NCBI GenBank assembly: GCA_014529385.2
Contig: CM043967.1
Coordinates: 134,551,182-134,615,181 of the forward strand
Origin: Adiantum capillus-veneris
Taxonomy: Eukaryota; Streptophyta; Polypodiopsida; Polypodiales; Pteridaceae
Length of the DNA: 64,000 nt
Reading direction: 5' to 3'
Shown in pieces: positions 32,136 through 44,200 of the stretch (positions within the stretch are counted from its first letter, which is position 1; every line of letters starts with the position of its first letter). A program made the translations under genes and the position numbers. Under the pieces are notes generated by a model, which saw only the letters and a list, made by a program, of their open reading frames with translations, did no database searches and had not been told where the DNA came from.

Positions 32136-34736
32136 ATGGCGGAGGAAGGGAAGATCAAGATTGAGAAGCTCAACGGCAAAAACTACCAACATTGGAAGAT
32201 GCAGATTGAAGACTATCTCTACCAGAAGGACCTCTATTTGCCACTAGGCGGTCTTGCGAAGAAGCCCGCAACAATGGCATATGAAGCATGGATTGTCCTT
32301 GATCAAAAGGCACTAGGGACAGTCTGGTTAAGCTTGGCGTCAACGGTGGCCTTCAATGTTTCGGAGATGAAGACCACGGAGGACTTGATGAAGTCACTTG
32401 ATGACTTCTACGAGAAACCATCGGCATCCAATAAGGTATTTCTTATGAAGCGCTTGTTCAATCTAAAGATGGCAGAGAATGGTTCAGTTGCAGAACACCT
32501 AAATGACTTTAACACAAACATAATTCAACTTCGATCAGTGAAAATCAATTTCGATGACGAAGTGCGAGATCTCCTTATACTATCATCTCTACCGCATAGT
32601 TGGGACAGCCTTGTGATGGCTGTAAGTAATTCTATCTCTGGCACAAATACTCTTAAGTTTGATGATGTTGTGGGTGTTCTCCTAAGCGAGGAAATGCAAA
32701 GGAGAAGCACAGGAGAATCATCAAGTGCTGCACTATCAGTGGAAACAAGAGGAAGGCCTAAGGAGAGGTTCAAAAACCAAAAGGGTCGTGATCGCTCAAG
32801 GCGGAGCAAGTCACGCACAAAGTCAATTCTTGAATGTTGGAACTGTGGAAAGAAGGGCCACGTCAAGAAGGATTGTTGGTCCAAGAAGAAGAAGGAGACA
32901 GAGTCTCAAGACAACAAGCCAACATCGGAGGCCAATGTGGCAGGTAAAGTAGAGCAAGATGCTCTAATTCTCTCCTTAGACAATGTGTCTAATTCCTGGA
33001 TAGCAGATTTCGGGGCTTCATTCCATGCGACACCACACAAGCAACATTTCCAAGACTACACCAAAGGTAATTTTGGGTATGTATACTTGGGAGATGATGA
33101 AGCTTGTGAGATTGTCGGCAAAGGTACAGTTTCTGTCAAAACTGCTAACGAAAATGAATGGAAGCTTAAAGATGTTAGGCATGTTCCTTCTCTTCGCAAA
33201 AATTTGATCTCTATAGGACAATTGGAAGATGAAGGTCACAACATTGCATTCGGAAACAAACGGTGGAAGATCTCAAAGGGATCTTTGGTGGTTGCCAAGG
33301 GTGAAAAAGTCGGTACACTTTACTTGTGTACTGTTAGCATGCAACCTTCAGCTTGTGCAGCAACTATAGAAGTTGACAGTGCGGTGTGGCACTACCGACT
33401 TGGGCATATGAGTGCCAAAGGAATGGAAATCCTTCAAACAAAGAAGCTTCTACCAGGTTTGAAAGAAGTGGACTTAGAGTTCTGTGAAGATTGTGTTTAT
33501 GGTAAACAAAAGAGGGTAAAATTTCAAAAATCAGGAAATGAAAGAAAAAATAAAAAACTTGAGTTGGTTCATTCTGATGTTTGGGGTCCTGCAAGTACAC
33601 CATCACTTGGTGGCTCATTGTACTATGTAACATTCATAGACGATGCGACTAGAAAAACATGGGTTTATGTCATGAAGAATAAATCCGATGTATTTTCCAT
33701 ATTTCAAAGGTGGAAAGCCTTTGTGGAGAATGAAACAGGTACCAAGGTTAAATGCCTCATATCCGACAATGGAGGCGAATATTGCAGCCAAGCTTTTGAA
33801 AGCTTTTGTGCTAGCAATGGCATTCGGAGGCAAAGGACAACCCCAAGGACACCTCAACAAAATGGGATTTTGGAAAGGATGAATAGGACAATCATGGAGC
33901 GAGCACGAAGCATGCGGCTACATGCAGGCCTAACGCTTGAGCTTTGGGCGGAAGCTATAAGTACGTCTGTGGACTTAATTAACCGGTCACCCTCAATGGC
34001 ATTGGATGGGGGAGTTCCAGAAGAGGCATGGACAGGTAAACTGGTGAATTATGCATTTCTCAAAGTGTTTGGGTGTGAGGCTTTCATGCACATAAATAGA
34101 AGCCTAAGATCAAAGCTAGATGCAAACTCCAAAAAGTGTTTCTTCATTGGCTATGGAGAAGGTGACTTTGGGTATCGCCTATGGAATCCTGAAGATGGTA
34201 AAATCTTAAGGAGTAGGGATGTAATTTTTAACGAACAAAATATGTACAAAGATTACTTGGAAAGAAAACAAACAAAAGAAGCAGGTGATGAGTACATGGA
34301 GCTTGAGGACGGTGAAGACTCAAGGACTGCAAACGGTGACAATGTGCAACAACGTCAACCAAATGAGGAGCCTCAACCTATTCCCCGAAGATCTACAAGA
34401 GCAAGTAGACCTCCAGAAAGGTTTGTTCCTTCCTTCAACCATCTCTTGATATCAGATTTTGGAGAGCCGGAATCATATGAAGAAGCTATGCAACATGAAT
34501 CCAAAGAAGAATGGACGAAGAGCATGCAAGTGGAGATGGACTCACTACATCGCAACCAAACATGGGAGTTGGTTGAGTTGCCTAAAGGTAAGCGGGCACT
34601 TCAAAACAAATGGGTGTACAAGCTGAAGGAAGAAGAAGGTGGGAAAAAAAGGTACACGTCTAGGCTTGTGCTAAAATGTTTTTCTCAAAAGAAAGGTATT
34701 GACTTCAATGAAATATTTTCTCCTGTTGTAAAATGA
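32136..34736 (+). pseudogene. Cop-in gag-protease-integrase and start of RT
   Basis: About 866 codons from the ATG at 32136 (MAEEGKIKIEKLNGKNYQHW), which fits the plant copia gag start better than the GTG 9 nt upstream. Domains in order are UBN2-type gag (residues 1-230), zinc knuckle CWNCGKKGHVKKDC, protease, GAG-pre-integrase with HYRLGHM..CEDCVYGK, integrase core (HSDVWGP, SDNGGEY, QQNGILERMN: D, D, E), C-terminal FGCEAF and FIGYG, and RT start WVYKLKEEEGG. The protease active site reads Asp-Phe-Gly-Ala, not Asp-Ser/Thr-Gly. One missing A in the run at 34730 turns VVKM into a TGA stop, and the frame continues at 34733. Confidence 0.9.
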
Positions 34737-35961
34737 ACTCAATTAGGCTTGTCTTAAGCCTTGTAGCTGCTCATGATCTAAATCTCGAGCAAATGGATGT
34801 AAATAAGGCATTCCCTCACGGTGACTTAGAGGAGGAAATCTACATGCTTCAACCAAAGGGGTATGAAGTAAAAGGTAAGGAGAAAATGGTTTGCAGTTTG
34901 ATCGATGGATGTTGGATCATGGATTCACAAGATACAACTCAGATCACTGCGTCTACACGAATAATTTGGGAGATGGGAAATTCATCATCCTAATGTTGTA
35001 TGTTGATGACATATTGATTGCAAGTGCTAACATGCAGGACATCAAAGACCTAAAAGAGGAGCTGTCCAAATCTTTTTCAATGAAAGATTTAGGTGCTGCA
35101 AAGAGGATACTTGGTATGAAAATATCAAGGGACAGGACGAAGAAGACAATAAAGATATCTCAAGAAGATTACATCAAGAAGGTACTAGAAAGGTTTGCAA
35201 TGCAAAATGCAAAACCAGTTTCTACACCTTTGGCTGGTCATTTTAAACTAACGAAGGATATGTGTCCAAAGACACAAGAGGAGATATCCTATATGTCTAA
35301 AGTTCCATATGATGCAGCGGTAGGTTCTCTAATGTATGCTATGGTCTGGACAAGGCCAGACATTGCACATGCAGTGGGAGTTGTGAGTAGGTTCATGGAC
35401 AACCCAGGTAAAGAGCACTGGCAAGCTGTGAAGTGGATACTTAGGTATCTAAAAGGGACAACAACAAATGCTTTGTATTTTGGAGGAACTGATATTTTTC
35501 TAGAAGGGTATGCTGATGCAGATATGGCAGGTGACAAAGATACTCGAAGGAGCACTACTAGTTATGTGTTCACGGTTGGAGGCACAACAATAAGCTGGGC
35601 TTCAGAGCTGCAGAAAGTGGTTTCACTTTCTACCACGGAAGCAGAGTATGTAGCAATGACGGAGGCAAGCAAAGAAATTCTGTGGCTTCACAGATTCTTA
35701 GAAGAGCTTGGATTCAAACAAGACAATTGTGTCTTGTACAGTGATAGCCAAAGCGCTATCCATCTTGCGAAGAACTCAGCCTTTCATTCAAGGACAAAGC
35801 ACATTGAGGTGAGATATCACTTCATACGCACTCTTTTGGAAGAGGGACAACTAAAGCTAGGAAAGGTGCATACAAGTTAAAATCTTGCAGACATGTTTAC
35901 AAAGGTGGTCAACAAGGAGAAGTTGAGCTTTTGCTCATCTTCAATCCGCATTCAAGGATAA
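34733..35961 (+). pseudogene. Cop-in reverse transcriptase and RNase H
   Basis: Continues the polyprotein after the frameshift: LEQMDVNKAFPHGDLEEEIYM. About 56 nt are deleted near 34897, removing the conserved LYGLKQ..RQW segment and shifting the frame again. The third frame (34891-35880) has the RT catalytic motif LYVDDILIA and KEELSKSFSMKDLG. The RNase H domain follows with YADADMAGD, STTEAEYVA, LYSDSQSAI and KHIEVRYHFIR. An in-frame TAA at 35878 ends the frame just before NLADMFTKVV. Without the deleted RT block the enzyme should be inactive. Confidence 0.9.
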
Positions 35962-36010
35962 GAAGCCAGAATGGAAAGCAGTCACAGTTTTGGTTTGGAG
36001 ATCAGTTTCC

Positions 36011-36021
36011 AAGTGGGAGAT
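36011..36021 (+). promoter_or_regulatory. Cop-in polypurine tract
   Basis: AAGTGGGAGAT lies immediately before the 3' LTR start. This is the usual plant copia second-strand primer, and the same word precedes the Cop-out 3' LTR at 37930-37940. Confidence 0.9.
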
Positions 36022-36834
36022 TGTTAAGTATGGATCCTGATTTACCCTTGTAATTTTCTGTGGTAAAAGCGCACATTTGTAAGGCCCCCATTATGAGGAG
36101 AAGCCATCGTGCGTGAAGGAGAATCACTCACCGGAAACCAAAATTTTCATGGACAAGAATGAGGGGAAACTTTAAAGGACTCGGGGGCGGAGGCCCCCGA
36201 GACTTTTTTTTTTCGTCGAAATATTCCTTTTCGTCAGAATATTATGGCCGAACGGCGATCGGAAAGTGGTCGGAAAACAACCGGTCGGTTGGCCGGTGGC
36301 CGGTAGTCAATGGCCGATGACCGGTGGTTGAAGGCCAATGGCTGGTGGCCGGTGGTCGAAAGTCAATGGCCGGTGGCCGGTGGCCGAATTCAAAAGCGGA
36401 CTTGTCTTCTCAAGGGCGGCCCCACATGGGCAGATTGGAGGGTCCGATTTGGAGTTATTCGCACAAGGGCGGCTACACATGGCTGTCTCTCATAAGAGAG
36501 GGCAGCCCTTTTGGCCTATAAAAGGAGGCCATTTCTACACACATTTCATAATGTGAAGCTAATGCAACAAGGTGAGTGTGAGGTGGTGAGAGTGAAGCAA
36601 GGCGGGAGCTCTATCAAGGGTTTAATCCCTTTGTAAACTACTTCTTCTTTTGGAAGTGCTAAAGCCATTGAGTGGTTGCTTTCCCGTGGACGTAGCCCAC
36701 ATTGGGTGAACCACGTATATCGTGTGTACTCTCTCTCTCTCTCTCTACTCTATAATCTCTTGTGTGTGAAATCTATCTCTCTCCATTAAGTAATCTACTC
36801 AAAAATCTATTTAGCTACGTCTTATTTCCCAACA
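36022..36834 (+). repeat. Cop-in 3' LTR
   Basis: 813 bp, starting TGTTAAGTATGG and ending CTTATTTCCCAACA. It is 43 bp longer than the 5' LTR because of extra units of the GGCCGGTGG/GTCGAAAGTCAATG minisatellite at about 36289-36390. The TATA box is at about 36515-36525. Confidence 0.95.
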
Positions 36835-36839
36835 GGTTA

Positions 36840-37846
36840 CATACGGAGCCAAGAGAATCACTGCTTGTACACAAAAAGGTTGAACGATGGTTCCCTCATC
36901 ATTCTCATTTTGTACATGGATGATATTCTCATAGCTGGGAAGTCAAAAGATGAGATTGCACTTCTCAAGGATTCCTTAAGCAAGCAGATTGCTATGAAAG
37001 ATTTTGGTGATTCACATCACTTTCTTGGTATGCGATCAAGAGATATTGCAAATGTGGTATACTTGAACTTTTGTAGGAAGAGTATGTCCACAAGATCTTG
37101 CAATTTTTTAATATGCAAGGGGGAAAGCATTGAGTACCCCATTGGCAGCATACAAAAAACTTAGCAAGCATGATTATCCCAAATCGGATGTTGAAAATGC
37201 ACAGATGGAAAAGGTGCCGTATTCTTTGACAGTTGGCAGTCTCATGTTCTCCATGGTTAGCACACGGCCAGACATTGCATATGCAGTGGGAGTGGTGAGC
37301 AAAATGCATTGAGAATCAGTGAAGCACATCTTGAGATACATCAAGGGCTCGGCTGACAAGTTCTTATTCTTTGGGAATAGTGATTCATGCATAGTTGGAT
37401 ACACTAATTCGGATTATGCGGGTTGTGTGGACACTAAGCAATCCACATCTCACTACATTTTCTTGTTTGCTGGAGTTAGAGTTTCTTGGAGATCATGTAT
37501 TCAAGATTGCACTTTGTCTTCCACCACTAAGGCAGAGTATGTCATAGTTTCTAGTTCCAGTAAGGAAGCTATGTGGTTATATCGTCTAGTGGGAGATTTT
37601 GGTATACACCAGACTCTAGTACTACATTGTGATAGTCAGAGTGTGATTGTGTTAGCAAATAACCCCGTGTTTCACTCCAAGTCAAAACACATAGAGGTCA
37701 GGTATCATGTGGTACGGGATATTTTGGCTAGAAAATGCATTGAGTTAGTCAAAGTTCACACTGATGAAAACCCAGTGGATTCTCTAACAAAGAGCCTAGC
37801 CTCAGAGCGGTTTGCACATTGCATAGAGATGATGGGCATAGGGTAA
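36840..37846 (+). pseudogene. Cop-out reverse transcriptase and RNase H
   Basis: Resumes in phase with the codons broken at 31292 (..IQSQGY|IRSQENHCLYTKR). It has the RT catalytic motif LYMDDILIAG, LSKQIAMKDFG and FLGM, then a frameshift near 37125. RNase H follows from 37319 with YTNSDYAGCVDTKQSTSHY, SSTTKAEYV, LHCDSQSVI and KHIEVRYHVVRDILA. RNase H stays open to the natural stop at 37844. A few indels and stops make this copy non-functional. It is older than Cop-in, which it contains. Confidence 0.9.
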
Positions 37847-37940
37847 AGTTACAGTCATGCTTCATGGTTTTGTATATTTTTACATAGTAGCCCCTACATT
37901 CTTTAACCACTTGGGCCACGTTGGCCTTCAAGTGGGAGAT

Positions 37941-39462
37941 TGTTGGGTTTCAGGCCCGTGGTGGCCAATTATGGTTAGAGGAGCGACCACCCACTTATTA
38001 TCTGGTTCTTAAAGATAATAAGGAGTGTGAGAGCTATTCTCTCACAAGCTCCACTAACATATTGTGTTCTTCTCTTCCCTCTTCCTCTTCCCTCTCTTGC
38101 ACACTCCGCATCAGCACCATCAAATTCTAGAAGTGTGCCTAAAGGTGTTTTTTGAAGCTCAACAAGGTTTGCAAAGGTAGTGGGTGATGTATAGAGCTAG
38201 TCGAAAGTTACGGTGTGTCAATCAAAGCTTCAGTGGAGAAGATATACCAGTTTGAAGTTTGGCGGTAGTTGCAGGTTTAGCAGACTCATATGTTTTTCTT
38301 AGTCTTTGTAGCCTTGGTTGGAGGGCCTGGATAAGTTTGAAGACAATGGGGTTTTCCCGACTTTGGAGTCCACACAGTGATTTACCAATGGTATCTTACG
38401 GCTTGGGCATCAGATCACGAGGCAGAGAATTGCAGGCTCTAGAAGCAATTGGGAAGTGTTTTTTTGTGTGTAGCATACTATGGGGGTTTTCAAGAGGTTA
38501 GAAAGGGTTATCACCTCAAGGCATGCCACATGGTGCACATATACCCCACATGCAATGCCACTGTGCAGGTACTCTACATAGGCTATAACAAGTCATTTAT
38601 CTACTCACAAGCAAAGGGAGAGAGGGGAGCTCTCTCACCCCGTGGTCATGGTGCTCCGTTATGCACGATCCTGGGTGTTGCGCATGGTAGTCAGAGGCGC
38701 TCACGGGTGCACGATGATGATCATGATGTGCATGGCGGTGTCTTGCTGCCGAGCGATGGCACTTGATGTGGAAAACATGATGATGATGTAGTGGTCCATT
38801 AGGGTTCAATCATGCGTCCACATGGCCACTTTTTTTTTAAGAGAAAAGGGGAGCCTCCACTAGTGCTAGTGCTTTCGGGGCCTTCCCGCAGCAGTGGCAT
38901 AGAGGCAAAGTGAGAGAGAGGATAATCGATTGAGCCTCTAAGAGGTAGTTTCACATGCAAAGATTCCTAAAACAAGTAGATATTTTTCATGTGCTCATGT
39001 ACTTGCTAAAAATGGTTAGTGAAGCTCTATATAACCACATTTTGCACCCATTTTTTTGGTCTTTGGCCCAAACCAATTAGGGTTTTTTTGGAGAGAGTCC
39101 AAGGGTTTATTTTGTATAGTTAGCCATGGTGTTGGTGTAGGGAGCTTTGTAATCATGTTGTTGAGCAAATAAAAACCACCATTGCTGTTTTTGGTGTCAT
39201 TGCCCCCTTTCCACCCTCTTTGCTCTACTACTCTTGTGCTTGTGTCCATGGTGTTGGATGTGTGTCAGTAGGTGTGCCCCCTCGAACCGGAGGTGTTTGA
39301 TCGCAAAGAGATAGAAGGAGAGTTGTTGTGTGTTGAGTAAATTGGTAAGTGTGCAAATGGTGGTTTGCTTGTGGATGGTATCGAGTTTTGAAGGTGACTC
39401 TAGTGGATTGGGACATTGTGTATACCCTAGTCTATAGGGAGGCATTTTGTTGTGTTACAGGT
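37941..39462 (+). repeat. Cop-out 3' LTR (end approximate)
   Basis: Starts TGTTGGGTTTCAGG right after the polypurine word AAGTGGGAGAT. It contains a TATA-like CTATATAAC at about 39028 and an AATAAA at about 39167, as expected for U3-R. The end is placed at a GTTACA near 39462, just before gypsy sequence of other type, but no second copy is available to confirm it. The short ORFs inside (for example His/Asp-rich ones at 38600-38800) are incidental. Confidence 0.6.
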
Positions 39463-40279
39463 GTGTTCCCCATTCCCCCTCTCCGACGTGTTTTTCTAAT
39501 TGCTGGTTTCCCCCAGGCTTCCCAGATAGCTTTTGTTACTATGGCTATGCTTGTCCCACTATCCAAAACAGCCATTGTTGTTACATCATTGTATTGTATG
39601 GAAAGGGTCGTATTTCCTTCATTCCCCTCAAAGTATTCTCCTACTTTATTCATGGGCACAAAGCTGAAAATGTTAGCCCTTGTCTGTTTGTATTGCAACT
39701 CCATTACGTTTTCTTGTGTTATCACTTTAAGCCTATCTTTTCCATAGTAGATTGAAAATCTCCTCATAAGTAAGTTCGTACCTTAAGTAATTCACCCAAT
39801 GTGATTGTGCATTGGATTGGAGTTGACGAAATGGAGTGCAAATTTGCCACATCCAAAATCTACTTTGGTCTATTTAGTTTCGTTGTTTTGCATACCAATG
39901 ATTTATCTTCACTTCCTCCCAAGGATGAAGGCAATGTCTATAAGGTTTCAGCTTTTGATGAGTCTAACTTCTCTGATCCCTAATCCCCATACAAAGATTG
40001 TTCATCTAATTCCATGGTTGGTCTATCTAGCCATACTTCTTCAACTAGAGCTGATTTCAGAGTCAGACTCCCTTTGTTCGCTTTCCTTACTCGTTTCCAG
40101 AGGTGGTTTGTCCAATCTTTCTCAACTATGCTCACTTCATCTAAACCCTTCTCACTATTTGGAACTATTAGTGCAGGTGAAGTTGCATCGATGTCCTAGA
40201 GTATCCTTCAACCCTTCGCCCTCTTGCGGTTTTTCTTTGTCGATTTTTGTCACAATTTTTGTTGCTTTTCCTACGACTT
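39432..40279 (-). pseudogene. Gyp-3 gag C-terminus and first-type retropepsin
   Basis: Minus-strand fragment of the same family as Gyp-1. From 40279 down to about 39800 the reading, with stops, includes LWKRVRKANKG, YGD.GS and TLPSSLGGSEDKS. This matches the gag tail of Gyp-1 (FWKQVREAN, YWGDGGS, TLPSYLGEYEAKS). At 39767-39432 follow PMNKVGEYFEGNEGNTTLSI, VLDSGTSIAIVTKAIW and GKPAIRKTR, the first protease with an intact Asp-Ser-Gly. It ends on the right exactly at the LTR of Gyp-2 and on the left near the Cop-out LTR. Confidence 0.7.
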
Positions 40280-41206
40280 TGTTGGACGGATACGCGGCGA
40301 CGGACGTTAGCACAGTGAGAACTCACCTAACAAGTAATGTCAGCTAAGGACGAAGCTCGACCCACAGGCGCGTGGAAGCAAGCATAAGGTGTCAACCTAC
40401 ACTCGACCGACTCCCAACTAATTCCTACAGAGGTCCCTACCAATTGTCTAAGTCACAGTCTTCAAAAGTGCAAAAGAAGAATCTTCCTACAACGCTTGCT
40501 AGAGCCAAACACCCATGAAACACTTTCGAAACACCATAGAACTTGAAGGAGACCCTACTAATACCTATAGGCCGCTCTCCCTAAGGTCTATAAACCAAAA
40601 TCACAACCCAAAACACCCGGTGTAGAAACACGTAGGATGTCTGGCCAAAATCTGCAGGTCCTTGTTTCCGAAATCTGAAGTACCTAATGTGTAGCTCTAC
40701 TCAATGTGAACGCGTGGATATGCTGCAATGCGAAATCATATAACGTATGCTCACCCAAAAAACCGATGAAGCTCGTAAAAGGAGCTCCCAAAGCTGGACC
40801 ATACGCGCGCAATGTTGGTATCGGCTCGTAGCTCTAGTCGGGGGCAATACGCTGCACTTCTCCGCACTCAATTCCGACCACCGTAGCACACGTAGCGTCA
40901 AGAAGAAGCTCACACTCTCTCTCACGTACACAGTACGCTCACTCACATACTTCAAAATTGTTTTTAATATGACAAAAGGTTTTTCATTAAGGTCAAAAAG
41001 TGGTATATATACCTTACAACTTCTCAAACCCTAAAGTTTTAAAATCAACCATCTACTCAATCTAATTATCAAAACTGGGATACAATCTGGAAACTTCAGT
41101 AAGTCCCAATATGTACAATGTGAAAAATCGGTTTTTCCTTAATGAATGAATAAGTACAAAAATAATAGTCCGCCGAGTAGTTAGATGTCGTGGGGTGCTT
41201 CTAACA
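40280..41206 (-). repeat. Gyp-2 3' LTR
   Basis: 927 bp. On the minus strand it starts TGTTAGAAGCACCCC after a G-run purine tract and ends CGTATCCGTCCAACA. It is a diverged homologue of the Gyp-1 LTR: same length, a shared block around GGACG.AGCT.GACCC.CAGGCGC, and a TATA-like TATATATACC region at about 41003-41013. It contains the 15-base half-palindrome ACACGTAGGATGTCT at 40628-40642. The flanking GACTT (40275-40279) should be the target duplication; its partner would be outside the window. Confidence 0.75.
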
Positions 41207-41220
41207 TCCCCCCCCTCCTT
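41207..41220 (-). promoter_or_regulatory. Gyp-2 3' polypurine tract
   Basis: Minus strand CAAGGAGGGGGGGGA abuts the LTR start. It is preceded by GACGACATGAA, which is also found before the Gyp-1 tract (GATGACATGAA). Confidence 0.85.
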
Positions 41221-41257
41221 GTTCATGTCGTCCCCTACATGGCCTTGATCCTTTGCT

Positions 41258-44200
41258 TCATCTTATGGTCTCCTGCATCTTTAGCAGTGATTCGTACCGT
41301 GCGTGTATATTTAGCATTGTTGGGCCAAAGATATCTGTATGCATGGTGAAGAACCCCGTGTAGAATGCTTCTTCAAAATCGTGGAGGTGATAGGATGGTA
41401 GAAACATAATTCTTTGATAGAACGCATGTATCACCTCCTTGGAAGGCTGACCTGACATATCATAAGCACATCTGTATGTATCTTGGAAGAAGAATATGCT
41501 GTCAGTCACCTGGCTTGGCTTGAAGGCCTCGAACACTGCTAGGATGGTTCTGCAGATCTTTCTCATCATAATGCATGTAAGGTCAGGTGAGCCAGTGAAG
41601 AACTTTATGGCGCCCGTTAGGGTTTTCACCATGTATTGTACACTTATTCTCTCACCTGCCTTCACACCCAGCAGCTTTGGGTAGTTCAGCCAAGTGGGTT
41701 GGCTTGTTTGTAAGATTTCTTGTGCTTTCCACGTCCTAACCCTTGGTAGAGGACAGAAGCTGAGGTTAACTCTGATGTGTTTAGGTGCCTCTACCAAGTG
41801 TATTAGGTATTGCGGGTACTTGGTAAGCCAAGCCTTCCTCCACTTTGGCTTAGAATCCACTATGAGCTTTACTCCTTCTAGCCTCGAGGTGTCTCCGTTG
41901 TAGAGAGAGACCGTTGGCTCTTCTCTGATTCGCCTGTTTATTGTTGCCGCCTCATATTTCAGCAATGGATATGGGAGAGAGGGTTGAAGCCATTCACGCC
42001 TGAGATTGCTGGCGTCGATTTTTTGAATTGTCATAGATTTGAAAACCCTCTGTTCCCATTCCAAGGCTTCCTTTGTGCTTTCTCTGAGCTCTGCCTCTAT
42101 TGCTTTACGCAATTTTTCCTCCTCTTCTTGTGTTAGATCCTGTGGCTCTTGAGAGGATCCTGCTGTGCTTACCTCTGGCATAGGTGTGTCCACAGGATCT
42201 ACCACATTGTCGAGGTCGATGCCCTCATTGGCAGCTAGCCCTGAGCTTTCTGCTTCTTCTTGTTTTCGGCCTTTCAACTCCTCAATTTGCTTGAGGAGTG
42301 TCTGCTTTTCCGCTTCAGCTTCTCCACCCATAGTCACGAGGAGGTCATTGAGTTTATCTTTTACTTTTTCAGCTTCCTCGAGCTTTATCTTTATGCTCTC
42401 CAATTCTTCTTGTAGGGCTTTTTGGATGTCCTCCATTCTGGTTTGCATTGCGATAGAACCTTCAACCATCATCAACCTCTGCTTCTTCTCGAGAGTCAGC
42501 TCCTTCTGGAGTTCTTGCATCTGTTCTTCATATATTTGACTCTTGGAAATGATTTGAGTCGAGCTCGTAGCTCTATCTCTAGCCGGTGATGCTCGCAGCC
42601 TCTGGATGGTTTGATCTTTGACTTTTAATTGGTCCTTGAGCTTAAGGACTTCATCCAGGCTTGCTTCTTGTTCTATCTTCGCCTTTTCCTTGGCATTCCT
42701 CATGGCCTCTACTTCTTTAGTTTCTTCTGCTAGCTGGAGCGTCATATTATCCTGTTCTTTTTCGGCATCTCGCAATGACTTGCTGAGTTGCCGATACTCT
42801 TCTTCAACTGCTTGTAATCTTTTTGTTGCTGTCTCATTTGCTTCTTCTTTTTCTTGGCAGTTTTGTAGAGCCGTTGCCAAGCTGGCCTGGAAGTCAGCTC
42901 CTCTCTCTTTTTGTCCTTGGCGTTGTTCCTGCAGAGTATCCCTTTCCATCTTGTTCTTTGCTTCGGTGGCCTTTAGAGTTATCAATTCTTCGTCAGATGC
43001 CACAGATTGTGCTCTTATTCCAGCTAGCATTGTCATCACCACGTCCCAATCATTAGAGGGCGGGTGCAGGTCTACCGTGTCGGTAGCAATTTCCTCTAGC
43101 TCAACTAGCCGGATGCCTAGCATCTGTTCTTTATGCTGTGTCCTCTAGCTCAACTAGCCGGATGCCTGGCATCTGTTCTTTATGATGTGTCCTCGCCAAG
43201 TCGAATGCAATTGTGGTAGCTTCTTCCCTTGTATAGCCTGCATCTAGCAGGTCCAAAAATGCATAATATGCCTCCTCTAGTTCTTTTTGCTCAGACGCAG
43301 GCTTGGCCTCTTCTTTGGGCTCAGGTTCTTGCCTTTGCTCTTCCTCCTCAGCCTGGTGTTCTTCTTGTTTGTCCTCAGCCTCCTTATCTTCTGGTGGAGG
43401 GCCGCTAGGAGGTGGTGATGGTGGCGGTGATGGCTGTGGGCTGGGTTTAGGGCTATCTGGTAAAGCTGCAATTTTTCCCTTTAAGTCTCTGTCCGCTTTT
43501 GTTTTTCTTTCCCTTTCTTGGCTGTCTTGTTCATCTAGCAATGTCTGCCTTATCTGCTCCACTTCTTCCTCGGTGAAAGGGACATGGGGAATGTTTTCCG
43601 ATGCAGCATCAAGGATCTCGAAATTCTTGATATAGTTTTCAAAGTAGTCCCTTTGCACTCTTCTGGATGATCCAGTCATAGACTCGAGAGATGGCTTCCA
43701 TAATTCGTTTAAATCACCCTTGAGGGCTCTTTCGGCTCGGAAACTCTCCATCAGCCTCTCAAGTCTAGCCGCTTTTTGTGATCTTGTCTCTTTGGCCGGC
43801 ACTTGAGCAGACTCCTTTTTTCCTTTTTTCTGCTCAGGTTGCTGCTTTGCAACTGGCTCTAGCCGTCTCTTCAACCTTGTAGCCACCCTTGGTGCTCGTT
43901 GTGGCTCGTCTTCTTTGTCTTCCTTTACCCTTAGCCAATCATTCTGAGATGGGGGGTCAGGCCACCTTCCCTTGGCGTGTAGTGCTGCATAAATTACCTT
44001 GGTTATCATTTCTCCTGGCACTATGTAGGTTGGCTTTTTGTTGCCCATTTTTACCAAGCTGTCATGTATGTATGCCGCATAGTTGATTATCTTTGGGGTG
44101 CCTTTTTGTCATTGCCCAAGTAAACGTTGTGGAAATTGCACCTGGCGGCATCCTGTACTTCTGTGGCCTCTTTGTGCACATGTGGAAGTACTGGTTGTAC

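Larger units (their letters stand above)
31293..36834 (+). mobile_element. Cop-in, 5.5-kb copia element nested in Cop-out
   Basis: A complete insertion with 5' LTR 31293-32062, primer site 32065-32076, gag-pol 32136-35961, polypurine tract 36011-36021, 3' LTR 36022-36834 and target duplication GGTTA (31288-31292 and 36835-36839). The order gag-protease-integrase-RT-RNase H is that of Ty1/copia. The LTRs are very similar, so the insertion is fairly recent, but the polyprotein is broken by a 1-nt deletion and an internal RT deletion. It could move only with help. Confidence 0.95.

Noticed and set aside
37941-39462. His/Asp-rich and other ORFs in the Cop-out LTR as genes
   Set aside because: Overlapping frames on both strands without domain, in LTR sequence with a TATA-like box and polyadenylation signal.
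42165-43148. Plus-strand ORFs of 124-176 codons opposite ORF-X of Gyp-2
   Set aside because: Ser/Leu/Phe-rich antisense shadows of the coiled-coil coding strand. Similar shadows occur opposite Gyp-1 ORF-X.
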